Source of the DNA: Negativicutes bacterium
GTDB lineage: Bacteria > Bacillota_C > Negativicutes > Sporomusales_B > JARLHX01
Reading direction: 5' to 3'
Assembly: GCA_031292035.1 (NCBI GenBank)
Contig: JARLHX010000092.1
Span: 62,001-126,000, forward strand
DNA length: 64,000 nt
This document shows, in pieces, positions 8,555 to 16,136 of the stretch; positions within the stretch are counted from its first letter, which is position 1, and each line of letters opens with the position of its first letter. A program made the translations under genes and the position numbers. A model generated the notes under the pieces. The model searched no databases and was not told where the DNA came from. It saw only the letters and a program-made list of their open reading frames with translations.

Positions 8555-8607
8555 CAACGAAAAAAACGCCGGGCTTGTCCCTCCGCCGGACGGGGATTTT
8601 TTCGTTG
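8555..8607 (-). promoter_or_regulatory. Inverted repeat in the leader of the osmoprotectant operon
   Basis: CAACGAAAAAA (8555-8565) is complementary to TTTTTTCGTTG (8597-8607) around a GC-rich 31-nt centre. It lies about 75 bp before the first permease gene and 84 bp beyond the terminator of the ModA-like gene, so it is likely in the operon leader or promoter region. I cannot assign it to a known riboswitch class. Confidence 0.4.
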
Positions 8608-8690
8608 CGGTGCAGGGATATTTCCGGTGGAGAAGAAATGTATTTGTATGGCAAAATTAGTAGTCTGGCGACTGCTCGCCTCATCGACCG

Positions 8691-8726
8691 AAAAAAAGAT
8701 ACCCGGAAGGGTTCCGGGTATCTTTT
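8691..8726 (-). terminator. Terminator of the ModA-like gene
   Basis: On the minus strand, AAAAGATACCCGGAA / TTCCGGGTATCTTTT stem with a 3-nt loop and a run of seven T. It separates this gene from the osmoprotectant operon. Confidence 0.88.
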
Positions 8727-8746
8727 GATAGACTAAATTTTGTTGC

Positions 8747-9454
8747 TTAGAATTGGCCGAAGCCGGCAGCGACGAAGCCTGCGGCGGCTTCCGGGCCGGT
8801 GACGAAGGCGAGAAACTCGGCGGCGGCCTCGGGTTGGACGGCCTTTGCCATGATACCGCCGCCATAGACGGTGATTTTCTGTAGCTCGGCAGGCAGCGGC
8901 CCAGCCAGGGTAACGCCCCGGGCAGGGATGATCTCGGTAATCTGATGGATACCGATTTCCGCTTTGCCGTCGGCTACCAACTGGACGGCGACGCTGCCAG
9001 AAAGAAGCTTGGTTTTGGCTCTGACGGCTTCGGTCAGTTTCAGCCGCTCCAGGACGCTGGTGAAGTAGATTCCGCTGGAGGCACCGGATGCCGGGTCAGA
9101 ATAGCCGAGCGAGCGGGCGGCGAAGAGGGCGCGGCGGAAGGCCGCGGGGGTGGTGATGTCGGGCGGGGTTGAACCTTCCCGGATGGCTACTCCAATGCCG
9201 GCTTTACCGACTTCGATCACGCTGCCGGCGACAACTAAAGCTTGCTTTTCCAGGCGGGCCAGGGCCTCAAACGGTGCAAATACGAGGTCGGCGGCTTCAC
9301 CGCCGGCGATTTTATCGAGAACTTGCCCGGCCGTGCCAGCGGTGATTGTCACGAATTGGCCGGTTTTAGCGCGAAAGTCCTCGGCCAGTTTGGTCAAAAC
9401 GGCTTTGAGGGCTCCAGCGGTCAGCACTGCGACGGGGTGGGATGATGGGTTCAT
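8747..9454 (-). CDS. ModA-like substrate-binding domain protein without signal peptide
   Basis: Encodes 235 residues. The body is a type II periplasmic-binding fold of the molybdate/tungstate (ModA) group: VAVLTAGALKAVLTKLAEDF at the start, GEAADLVFAP, LGYSDPASGASSG, and a C-terminal FLAFVTGPEAAAGF. The N-terminus is MNPSSHPVAV, with no hydrophobic signal and no lipobox. ATG 9454 has GGAGG 8 nt upstream and no further in-frame start, so the protein is probably cytoplasmic. No permease or ATPase gene is adjacent. It may bind an oxyanion or organic acid inside the cell, or be a retained relic. Confidence 0.7.
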   Translation of the reverse strand: MNPSSHPVAVLTAGALKAVLTKLAEDFRAKTGQFVTITAGTAGQVLDKIAGGEAADLVFAPFEALARLEKQALVVAGSVIEVGKAGIGVAIREGSTPPDITTPAAFRRALFAARSLGYSDPASGASSGIYFTSVLERLKLTEAVRAKTKLLSGSVAVQLVADGKAEIGIHQITEIIPARGVTLAGPLPAELQKITVYGGGIMAKAVQPEAAAEFLAFVTGPEAAAGFVAAGFGQF

Positions 9455-9605
9455 TTTGTTCCTCCGATCCTTGTGGAAAAATGTGTTGCAGTTATTAGTA
9501 TAATTCCCCGGAAAATGTCTTTTTCCTCTGTTTTACAGGCCGCCCGCAGAGTATGGCCCAGGGCGAGCTATAAAAATATCAATTATATTAGGGAGTGGGG
9601 ACAAC

Positions 9606-10490
9606 ATGAGAATTAGTTTTGTAGGGTTAGGTCAGATGGGCAAACCGATGGCGATGAATATGCTGAAAAGCGGAGCAGAGCTAACGGTCAGCTCACGCAG
9701 CGGTAAGACCTATGCGGAATTTGAAAAAGCAGGGGTGCGCACTACTTCTGATCTGGCGGTTATCGCCGAGAGTGAAATTATCTTTCTTTGTCTGACTGAC
9801 GGCAAATTTCTGCAACAGTATCTGATGGGGGAAAACGGGCTTGTCAAGTATCTTAGGGCCGGGCAAACCATTGTCGACTTCGGCACAAGCTCCTACACCA
9901 TCACCATGGATATTGTCAAACAGCTTGCCGAGATGGGCATCGACTATCTTGACGCGCCGATCTCAGGCATGGAAGCCCGCGCCATCGATGGCACTCTCAC
10001 CATCATGTGCGGCGGCGAACTGGCAGTGCTGGACAGGGTCAGACCTTATCTGGAGACTGTCGGCACCAAGATCATCCATATGGGGGGCAGTGGCTGCGGA
10101 CAGCTGATGAAACTCACCAACCAGCTGCTGTACGCCATCAATATGGCGGGCCTGGCGGAAATCCTTCCGATGGCGGTGAAGCTCGGCCTGGATCCGGAAA
10201 AGGTCGGCCAGGTGGTCAACAGCGGTACCGGGCGCAGTCATGCTTCCGAATTTTTTATTCCCCGGATCCTCAAGGACAGTTTTACCGAGGCCTATTCGCT
10301 CAATAACGGGTATAAGGATCTGGTCAGCGCGGCCGAGATTTCGGCCAACCTCAATGTTCCGCTGCCGGTACTGCACGCTGCGGCTACAACCTATCAGACA
10401 GCCATGCTCAAAGGGTATGGCGAGCAGGACAAAGGTTCGATGATCCGCGTGTTTGAAGAATTGCTGGGAGTAAGTTACCGTAAAAAATAA
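9606..10490 (+). CDS. 3-hydroxyisobutyrate dehydrogenase / tartronate semialdehyde reductase family
   Basis: Encodes 294 residues, the standard length for beta-hydroxyacid dehydrogenases. The N-terminal Rossmann motif is VGLGQMGKPMAMNM. The substrate motif is YLDAPISGMEARA. The catalytic lysine lies in GSGCGQLMKLTNQLL (~residue 170). The C-terminal domain (KDLVSAAEISANLNVPLP) completes the family pattern. It reduces a small semialdehyde or oxidises a 3-hydroxyacid with NAD(P). GarR, MmsB or glyoxylate-reductase activity cannot be separated by eye. Stands alone between its ribosome site and a terminator. A hydroxypyruvate isomerase at 41.8 kb could share glyoxylate metabolism with it, but they are not linked. 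Confidence 0.85.
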   Translation: MRISFVGLGQMGKPMAMNMLKSGAELTVSSRSGKTYAEFEKAGVRTTSDLAVIAESEIIFLCLTDGKFLQQYLMGENGLVKYLRAGQTIVDFGTSSYTITMDIVKQLAEMGIDYLDAPISGMEARAIDGTLTIMCGGELAVLDRVRPYLETVGTKIIHMGGSGCGQLMKLTNQLLYAINMAGLAEILPMAVKLGLDPEKVGQVVNSGTGRSHASEFFIPRILKDSFTEAYSLNNGYKDLVSAAEISANLNVPLPVLHAAATTYQTAMLKGYGEQDKGSMIRVFEELLGVSYRKK

Positions 10491-10506
10491 TGTGCGGCAG
10501 CACACT

Positions 10507-10543
10507 GCCCCGGACTTGGCTGACCGCCGGTCCGGGGCTTTTT
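10507..10543 (+). terminator. Intrinsic terminator after the dehydrogenase gene
   Basis: GCCCCGGAC (10507-10515) pairs with GTCCGGGGC (10530-10538), followed by five T. Confidence 0.85.
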
Positions 10544-10664
10544 GCGCCAGGCGGCTAATAGAAAGATGAAAAAGTAATTTTAATATTCGTTATTTATTAA
10601 TAATTAAATAAAAAAAGCTTCCCAATCCAGTAATTATCATGTATAGTAAGAATTAGAACAGAGA

Positions 10665-10720
10665 AGAGCCGGAAAGGCTGCCGAAAGCGAGCTGCTTTGC
10701 AGTCACCGGATGAAAGCTCT
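10665..10720 (+). promoter_or_regulatory. Structured 5' leader of the YxFxxD-repeat gene
   Basis: AGAGC (10665-10669) pairs with GCTCT (10716-10720) as a closing stem. Inside, CCGG can pair with CCGG (10705-10708 region), and CTGC-TTT-GCAG (10692-10702) forms a small hairpin. The structure ends 6 nt before the AAGGAGG ribosome site. A TATAGT -10 lies upstream at about 10642. It does not match a riboswitch class I recognise. Confidence 0.4.
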
Positions 10721-10741
10721 CATGTTAAGGAGGAAATCGTG

Positions 10742-11158
10742 ATGAAAAAAGCAACTTTTATGCTCAGCTTTGTATTCCTGGCGTTGTTTTTGCTGGCGAC
10801 CACTTCCATCGGAATGGCCCAGTCGGAGTACACTGTTATGACTGCTAATACCCCTACGCTTGGCCAATATCTGGTGGACGGACAGGGGAATACCCTTTAT
10901 TACTTTACGAAAGATATGCCTGGCGTCAGCGTTACCAAAGGACAGGTTGCCGTGAACTGGCCGTCCTTCAATGCCGGTAAAATTATCGTTCCAGCCGGTC
11001 TGGATGCCACCGATTTCGGTGTGATCACCCGTGAGGACGGTAAAATGCAGACAACTTATAAAGGCTGGCCGCTGTATTATTTCAGCAAAGACATGTCTGC
11101 CGGCGACATCAAAGGACAAAAAATTAACGATGTTTGGTTTGTGGTGACGGTAAACTAG
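10742..11158 (+). CDS. Exported protein with two Yx(F/W/Y)xxD repeats (Lipoprotein_15-like)
   Basis: Encodes 138 residues with a Sec signal peptide (FLALFLLATTSIGMAQS). Two copies of the family motif are visible: TLYYFTKDMPG near residue 53 and PLYYFSKDMSAGDIKGQ near residue 115, in a domain known from predicted secreted lipoproteins (COG4315-type). No lipobox Cys is present, so this copy is soluble or periplasmic. Role unknown. ATG 10742 is set by AAGGAGG at 10727-10733. Monocistronic, with a structured leader and its own terminator. Confidence 0.82.
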   Translation: MKKATFMLSFVFLALFLLATTSIGMAQSEYTVMTANTPTLGQYLVDGQGNTLYYFTKDMPGVSVTKGQVAVNWPSFNAGKIIVPAGLDATDFGVITREDGKMQTTYKGWPLYYFSKDMSAGDIKGQKINDVWFVVTVN

Positions 11159-11195
11159 ACGGACTGTAGATTTTGCGCTATAGACAAGAATAAAA

Positions 11196-11227
11196 GCCTG
11201 CCCCGGTTCTGCCGGGGCAGGCTTTTT
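11196..11227 (+). terminator. Intrinsic terminator after the YxFxxD-repeat gene
   Basis: GCCTGCCCCGG / CCGGGGCAGGC stem with a 5-nt loop and five T. Confidence 0.92.
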
Positions 11228-11290
11228 GTCTGAAGGCAACAGCGCAAGGAACAGCTAAGGTACATCAAAGCAGAGGAATTCCGGAAAATA

Positions 11291-11297
11291 TGTCGAA
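11291..11297 (+). promoter_or_regulatory. Single Spo0A-like box upstream of the first chemoreceptor
   Basis: TGTCGAA, the core of the Spo0A box, about 110 bp before the start codon. A 7-base match alone is weak. It is listed because tandem versions occur before three other genes in this window. Confidence 0.25.
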
Positions 11298-11405
11298 CAA
11301 AAACAGAAAATACTAAAAAATGTCTTCGGCTAGTGTGACGGCTAGCGAGAATGACCGGTTCGACCAGCACATTTCACCATCTGATGGAGAGAGAGGGCAT
11401 ACACT

Positions 11406-13430
11406 ATGAAAATTACCAGCATTCAGACCCGACTTTTATTGATTTTGCTACCGTTTTTCATCCTGACGTTTGGGGTACTGTCCGGGGTCAGTTACTACCT
11501 GTCCAACCAGGAGCTAACCAAGAGTCTAGACGATACGGCTACTGCCGTAGGCACTGACTACGCCAACCGCATTGAAACTGCGATGCAGGAGAATATGCTC
11601 CAGCTGGAAGATATAGCGAACATTCCGGTTATGCGGGCCGGCAGCGACCGGGACCAGATCGTGGCGACTCTGGCGGATGCCTTCAAGCGGTTTGGCAAAT
11701 TTGATCAGATGAATTTTATCTGGCTGGACGGCAATTCGGTGCGATCTGACGGCAGTACCGTCAATCTTGCCAGCCGGGACCAATTCAAAAAAGTGATGGA
11801 GACAAAGAAGCCTTATATTACTCATCCGATGCCAAGTTTGCAGAACGGAAATATATCGATGGTATTGGCTGTTCCGGTATTCAATAACGGCCAGTTGTCA
11901 GGGATTTTGACCGCGACTTATCCGCTGGAGAAAATGACCGAACTGGTCAAGGGGGTCAAGTTCAAGGACAGCGGCTACGGTTTTGTCTGTTCCGACAATG
12001 GGCTGCTGGTTATGGACGCCGCCCAGCCGCAGCTGATCGGCAAGCTGGATTTCAGCAAGAAGCAGACCAATCCTGATTTGAAGTTGGCGGACGCCGAACT
12101 GGACGATAGTCTCATGAATCTCGTGAAAGCCGGTACTGCCAAGCAGTTAATGGGACAATATACTTTCGGCGGCATCAAGAGGGTCGGTGTTTTTACCCCG
12201 ATCAACCTGCCAGGCGGGCAACACTGGGTGATGGCGGTGACGGCTCCGGCCGATGAGGTCTTCCGGGCAACGGGAAGACTGGCCAAGACCATGCTGGCGG
12301 TGTCGTTGGTATTTCTGGTTTTGGCAGTGGTATTCATCATCGTGCTGAGCAAGCGTTTTGCCCAGCCCATCCAGATTATCCGGGACGCCTGCCTGCTTTT
12401 GACCCAGGGCGATTTTAGGGAACGGGAAAATCAGATCCGATCTGAGGATGAAATCGGGCAGCTGGCTAAGGGTTTCCAGGCAATGCGGACCAATCTCAGG
12501 GCGCTGGTGACCAGTGTGCAGTCTCAGGCCGAGCAGGTAGCAGCCGCCAGTGAAGAGTTGACCGCCGGTGCGCAGCAGTCAGCTGATGCCGCCAACCAGG
12601 TGGCCGGATCAATCAGTGATATCGCCGATGGAACGAAAAAACAGGCTGCTTCGGCTAGCCAAGGCACAGCGGTTGCCCAGCAGATGTCGGTAAGTACAGA
12701 GCAGGTTTCCTCAGCAGCCAGCGAGGTTTCGGTGATCGCCGGCAAGACATCCCAGGTGGCGGAGACGGGCCGACAGGCCGTCGAGCAGGCGGTGGAGAAT
12801 ATGAGGCAGATCGGCCAGGGCTCGGAGGCGGTGCAAACCGCGATTACCGAACTGGCGAAAGGGTCGCAGGAGATCAGCGAAATCGTCAATCTCATTTCGA
12901 CCATCGCCGGACAGACCAATCTCCTGGCGCTCAACGCGGCCATCGAGGCCGCCCGGGCCGGTGAACACGGGCGAGGCTTCGCGGTGGTGGCCGAAGAAGT
13001 GCGCAAATTGGCGGAGGAATCCAACCAGGCCGCCCATCAAATCGGCTCGCTGATCCAAAGAAACCAGACCAATATGGAGCAGGCTGTCGTGGCGACCCAG
13101 GCCGGAGCCGAAGGCATCAAGGCCGGGATTGCGGTGGTCAACTCCGCCGGGGAGACCTTCAAAAATATTGTTGAGTCGATTGTGGAACTTTCCGAGCAGA
13201 TTAAGGCCATCTCGGGTTCGATCAATCAGATGGCTGCCGGCAGCCGGACGATGGTGCTGTCCATCCAGGAAATCGACAAAGTGAGTAAGGAAAATGCAGC
13301 TGAGGCCCAGACGGTGGCTGCGGCAACCGAAGAACAGTCGGCGTCCATGGAGGAAATCGCGTCTTCCAGCCAGAATCTGGCCAGACTGGCCGGTGCGTTG
13401 CAGGAGGCGGTGGCCAAGTTCCGGGTATAG
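11406..13430 (+). CDS. Methyl-accepting chemotaxis protein with periplasmic Cache sensor
   Basis: Encodes 674 residues. TM1 lies at ~9-30 ([23 protein letters not shown]). A ~260-residue extracytoplasmic dCache-like domain ([36 protein letters not shown]) follows. TM2 lies at ~297-320. A HAMP domain is next, then the signalling helix bundle with the tip [27 protein letters not shown]. It senses an unknown small molecule and controls CheA. There is no C-terminal CheR-tethering pentapeptide. The gene is isolated, with two terminators downstream. Start is ATG after a weak GAGAGAGGG site. Confidence 0.93.
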   Translation: MKITSIQTRLLLILLPFFILTFGVLSGVSYYLSNQELTKSLDDTATAVGTDYANRIETAMQENMLQLEDIANIPVMRAGSDRDQIVATLADAFKRFGKFDQMNFIWLDGNSVRSDGSTVNLASRDQFKKVMETKKPYITHPMPSLQNGNISMVLAVPVFNNGQLSGILTATYPLEKMTELVKGVKFKDSGYGFVCSDNGLLVMDAAQPQLIGKLDFSKKQTNPDLKLADAELDDSLMNLVKAGTAKQLMGQYTFGGIKRVGVFTPINLPGGQHWVMAVTAPADEVFRATGRLAKTMLAVSLVFLVLAVVFIIVLSKRFAQPIQIIRDACLLLTQGDFRERENQIRSEDEIGQLAKGFQAMRTNLRALVTSVQSQAEQVAAASEELTAGAQQSADAANQVAGSISDIADGTKKQAASASQGTAVAQQMSVSTEQVSSAASEVSVIAGKTSQVAETGRQAVEQAVENMRQIGQGSEAVQTAITELAKGSQEISEIVNLISTIAGQTNLLALNAAIEAARAGEHGRGFAVVAEEVRKLAEESNQAAHQIGSLIQRNQTNMEQAVVATQAGAEGIKAGIAVVNSAGETFKNIVESIVELSEQIKAISGSINQMAAGSRTMVLSIQEIDKVSKENAAEAQTVAAATEEQSASMEEIASSSQNLARLAGALQEAVAKFRV

Positions 13431-13443
13431 TGTGAGCTTTGTG

Positions 13444-13487
13444 ACGGTCTGATTTCTTCTTTTACGAGAAGGATCAGGCCGTTTTTT
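13444..13487 (+). terminator. First terminator after the chemoreceptor gene
   Basis: ACGGTCTGAT / ATCAGGCCGT imperfect stem with six T. Confidence 0.75.
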
Positions 13488-13511
13488 GTCACCAAGGAAA
13501 CGGTAAATTAG

Positions 13512-13551
13512 GTCCCGGCTCTAGGACCTAGCTCCTAGAGCCGGGACTTTT
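13512..13551 (+). terminator. Second terminator after the chemoreceptor gene
   Basis: Perfect 15-bp stem GTCCCGGCTCTAGGA / TCCTAGAGCCGGGAC, loop CCTAGC, then TTTTGT. It insulates the riboswitch operon that follows. Confidence 0.85.
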
Positions 13552-13566
13552 GTCCTAAAAAAATGC

Positions 13567-13595
13567 TTGACCAGAAGTTGGAAAAGTTATAATAT
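13567..13595 (+). promoter_or_regulatory. Promoter of the first cyclic-di-GMP riboswitch operon
   Basis: TTGACC (13567-13572), 17-bp spacer, TAATAT (13590-13595). About 60 bp before the aptamer. Confidence 0.55.
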
Positions 13596-13654
13596 TAAAA
13601 CAAAAGACAAAAATATACAAAGATATCCATTTATTGTAAGATTAAAGTGAATAT

Positions 13655-13730
13655 TTGGCAAACTTGTCGAAAGGCAAGGACGCAAAGCTATGGGTCTAAG
13701 GACAGATGTCTATGACTGCCAGGTTGCCGA
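13655..13730 (+). promoter_or_regulatory. Cyclic-di-GMP-I (GEMM) riboswitch aptamer
   Basis: Contains the class I landmarks in order: GGCAAAC opening strand, a GAAA tetraloop hairpin (TTGTCGAAAGGCAA), the invariant GGACGCAAAGC, a second hairpin, and the closing GCCAGGTTGCC. An intrinsic terminator follows at 13747-13793, so ligand binding can decide read-through into the operon (receiver, small proteins, HD-GYP). Because the last gene is a likely cyclic-di-GMP phosphodiesterase, the operon probably forms a feedback loop. Whether the switch is ON or OFF cannot be read with confidence. Confidence 0.95.
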
Positions 13731-13746
13731 TTCGATTACGAATTGT

Positions 13747-13793
13747 AATTAATTTGCACTGGTCTGTCTATAGGCCGGTGTAATTATTTTTTT
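13747..13793 (+). terminator. Expression-platform terminator of the first cyclic-di-GMP riboswitch
   Basis: AATTA...CACTGG (13757-13762) pairs with CCGGTG (13775-13780)...TAATT, followed by seven T. It lies between aptamer and first gene, as in transcription-controlling GEMM switches. Confidence 0.82.
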
Positions 13794-13827
13794 CCCTGGC
13801 GAAATGGATAAAGCCGAGAGGGATGCT

Positions 13828-14181
13828 ATGTTGAGGGTATTGATCGTGGACGATGCGGCATTTTTTCGCAAGATGCTTCGAAGGGTGCTGGATGATGCCG
13901 GATATGTCGTTGTCGGCGAGGCGAAAAATGGCCATGATGCTGTCTTGCAGTACCGAACCCTTTGGCCGGAGGTGGTGCTCCTCGATATCGCCATGCCGAT
14001 TATGGATGGGCTATCAGCGTTAAAAGCCATCCGGGAAATCGATGAGTTCGCTGCTGTGATTATGATTTCGGCCTTGGGAGAGCACATGGTACTGCAGGAG
14101 GCGATAAGACGGGGCGCGCGGGATTTCCTCGGCAAACCGTTGGATCGGGATAAACTTATACGGATTCTGGCCTCGCTATAA
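13828..14181 (+). CDS. Stand-alone response-regulator receiver (CheY-like)
   Basis: Encodes 117 residues, a single receiver domain: LRVLIVDDAAFFRKML (acidic pocket), phosphoacceptor Asp in VVLLDIAMPIMDG, conserved Ser in MISALG, Lys in FLGKPLD. No output domain, so it acts by protein-protein contact, for example at the flagellar switch or with the downstream HD-GYP protein. ATG 13828 is preferred because GAGAGGG precedes it, whereas the in-frame ATG at 13804 has no ribosome site. First gene behind the cyclic-di-GMP riboswitch. Confidence 0.9.
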   Translation: MLRVLIVDDAAFFRKMLRRVLDDAGYVVVGEAKNGHDAVLQYRTLWPEVVLLDIAMPIMDGLSALKAIREIDEFAAVIMISALGEHMVLQEAIRRGARDFLGKPLDRDKLIRILASL

Positions 14182-14234
14182 CAGGATGATGTGAAAAGAT
14201 TGGCGATAGGAACGGACGGGACGGAGGGAGCAAT

Positions 14235-14393
14235 ATGCTGGAAGGCTGGATGGTGGCTGGCTATATTTTAGCGTTCGTCATCATTGCATTGTGCATTTTT
14301 TCCATGGCCTATTCACCGGAAAAGCGTATTTTTTCCAAAGAAAAACGACACGAGGAGATTAAATCCTTCAGAAAAAATGGTAAGAGTGGGTAG
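14235..14393 (+). CDS. 52-residue single-pass membrane protein
   Basis: ATG at 14235 with GGAGGGAG 5 nt upstream, stop TAG at 14391. One hydrophobic helix (residues ~5-26, VAGYILAFVIIALCIFSMAY) is followed by a basic cytoplasmic tail rich in Lys and Arg. The strong ribosome site and the position between receiver and HD-GYP genes in the riboswitch operon support it being real. The family is unknown to me. It may anchor or modulate one of the signalling proteins; that is inference. Confidence 0.65.
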   Translation: MLEGWMVAGYILAFVIIALCIFSMAYSPEKRIFSKEKRHEEIKSFRKNGKSG

Positions 14394-14431
14394 CGCATTT
14401 TAGTAATTCCAAGGAGCGGGGGGAGGATAGT

Positions 14432-14617
14432 ATGTTTGATCAGGAGGGCATTCGGAGTATTCTCAAAAGCAGTCTGCCGCAAGCTAATGATGAACTGCTG
14501 TCAAGATTGTCTAATTTGGTGGAACAGGAAATGGAAACATACGGGCGGGCGATCATCCGCCGGCTGGTCATGCAGGATACTCATTTTTCCGGTCAGCGGG
14601 TCGATACCAAGGCATAG
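14432..14617 (+). CDS. 61-residue helical protein of unknown function
   Basis: Starts MFDQEGIRSILKSSLPQAND and is predicted by eye to be largely amphipathic helix, acidic then basic, with no Cys and no membrane segment. A GGGGGAGG site lies 7 nt before the ATG. It sits in the riboswitch operon between the membrane microprotein and the mini-domain gene. I do not recognise a family. Its small size suggests an adaptor or regulator of a partner protein. Confidence 0.6.
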   Translation: MFDQEGIRSILKSSLPQANDELLSRLSNLVEQEMETYGRAIIRRLVMQDTHFSGQRVDTKA

Positions 14618-14692
14618 ACTGTGGCTAACTAGACCGTGATGCCATATGGGTCGCATAGTTGCTTAGTCGAGACCAGAAGGGGAGGTTGTACT

Positions 14693-14866
14693 ATGAAGAA
14701 GGTCGTAATCAGTGAAGCGCTTCCTGGAATGTTGGTCGGGCGAGAGGTGATATCTGAACAGGGGGTGGTTCTGCTGGATCGCGGTACTCACCTGACTCAG
14801 GCCCATATTTCATGTCTTCAGCGCCGTGGGATAACATTGCTTTATGTTGAGGAGCATCCGAACTGA
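14693..14866 (+). CDS. Stand-alone copy of the HD-GYP N-terminal (DUF3391-like) domain
   Basis: Encodes 57 residues. The sequence SEALPGMLVGREVISEQG and GVVLLDRGTHLTQAHIS closely parallels the first 58 residues of the next gene (KDLTPGMVVARKVMSETG, LVLLESGGRLTPSQIA). It is therefore a tandem duplicate of the HD-GYP protein's N-terminal domain, expressed alone. ATG 14693 has GGGGAGG 7 nt upstream; upstream in-frame starts lack a site. It could compete with the domain in the full enzyme for a partner or ligand. Confidence 0.75.
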   Translation: MKKVVISEALPGMLVGREVISEQGVVLLDRGTHLTQAHISCLQRRGITLLYVEEHPN

Positions 14867-14914
14867 GGAACTTGGCGGATGGGTAGCTGGTTCAAACAAT
14901 GAGGAGGAGCGAGT

Positions 14915-15994
14915 TTGCGTATCGTTGAGCTGAAGGACCTGACTCCGGGGATGGTGGTGGCCCGGAAAGTCATGTCAGAGACCGGCTTGGTGCTGCTGGA
15001 AAGCGGGGGCCGTTTGACGCCGTCACAGATTGCCAATCTGGAGAATTGGGGCGTGTTCCGTCTCTATATCGCCGAAAAAGGCGAGCACAGAGCGGTGGAG
15101 GCGGGCGGAAGCAGCTTACGCAAAACCGAGTTTCTCACCGAATATGTGGAGACGATCGGCATTATTATCAAGACTTTTCAACAAATCAGATGCTTTGAAG
15201 AACTGCCGGTCATGCAGATGCGCGAACTGGTGGAGCAGAAAATCGTGCTTTTATCGGAAACCATCGGTGCATTCGATTACTTGTTTGAAATCCGCTTGCA
15301 CAGCGAATACACTTTCCAGCACTCGCTCAATGTGGCGATTATCGCCGGAATATTGGGCAAATGGCATAATTACAAAGGCGCGGAGCTGAAAAATCTGATT
15401 CTCGCTGGTCTGCTCCATGATGTGGGGAAGGCGGTGATTCCCCTGGAGGTACTGGACAAACCGGACAAACTGTCAGACGGAGAGTTTAATGTGATCAAGG
15501 GTCATGCCCTGGCGGGGTACCAGCTGGTGGAAGAGACGGCGATGCTGGACAGTAGTGTCAAGCTGGCGATATTGCAGCATCATGAGCGAATAGATGGCAG
15601 CGGCTACCCGTCCGGTCTCGAAAATGAGGAGATTCATGATTATGCCAAGCTGATCGCTGTGGCTGATATTTACGACGCGATTACGACAGACCGGCCATAT
15701 CGTCCCAGGTTGACGCCGCTGGATGCTATGGAAGCCATCGCGGCGCAAATGTATGACAAACTGGAAACTCCAATATGTCTGACCTTTCTCGATAAGATGC
15801 GCGATCATTTCTCCGGCAACAGTGTGTTATTGAGCAATGGCCAGCATGCCAAGATCGTTGTTCTCAACACTGGGGAACGCTTCTGGACCAAACCGATTGT
15901 CAGTGTGACGGGTGGGGAACTGATCGACCTTGAAAAAGAGGAAAAGCTTAGTATTGTTGAACTGATCGTGGGAAGCGAGGCCGGTTGCGGGTAA
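14915..15994 (+). CDS. HD-GYP cyclic-di-GMP phosphodiesterase
   Basis: Encodes 359 residues. An N-terminal DUF3391-like domain (1-58) is followed by a linker and an HD-GYP domain (~120-310). Metal and catalytic motifs are present: HSLNVAIIAGILG, the HD pair in LLHDVGKAVIP, the HHERIDGSGYPSGL GYP motif, and VADIYDAITTDRPYRP. The family hydrolyses cyclic-di-GMP to pGpG or GMP, so the enzyme probably lowers the ligand of the riboswitch that heads its operon. Start is TTG after GAGGAGG. Cytoplasmic; no membrane segment. Confidence 0.92.
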   Translation: MRIVELKDLTPGMVVARKVMSETGLVLLESGGRLTPSQIANLENWGVFRLYIAEKGEHRAVEAGGSSLRKTEFLTEYVETIGIIIKTFQQIRCFEELPVMQMRELVEQKIVLLSETIGAFDYLFEIRLHSEYTFQHSLNVAIIAGILGKWHNYKGAELKNLILAGLLHDVGKAVIPLEVLDKPDKLSDGEFNVIKGHALAGYQLVEETAMLDSSVKLAILQHHERIDGSGYPSGLENEEIHDYAKLIAVADIYDAITTDRPYRPRLTPLDAMEAIAAQMYDKLETPICLTFLDKMRDHFSGNSVLLSNGQHAKIVVLNTGERFWTKPIVSVTGGELIDLEKEEKLSIVELIVGSEAGCG

Positions 15995-16077
15995 GTACGC
16001 CGTGCTGGATCGAAGGCTTGCCGATTCGCTCTGGGCCACAAGGTGCCAGGGCTATTATTTTGTGCTGAGCGGCTTTT

Positions 16078-16120
16078 ACAAAATAAAAAGAGGAGCAACA
16101 GTCATTGCTGTTGCTCCTCT
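16078..16120. terminator. Bidirectional terminator between HD-GYP and rubrerythrin genes
   Basis: Perfect 13-bp stem AGAGGAGCAACAG (16089-16101) / CTGTTGCTCCTCT (16108-16120). The T-rich tail is best on the minus strand, where it ends the rubrerythrin transcript. Confidence 0.88.
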
Positions 16121-16136
16121 ACTCATAACAAGTGAT

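Noticed and set aside
13664..13670. TGTCGAA core inside the first cyclic-di-GMP aptamer as a Spo0A box.
   Set aside because: It is the GAAA tetraloop hairpin of the aptamer, explained by RNA structure; the same word occurs in the second aptamer.
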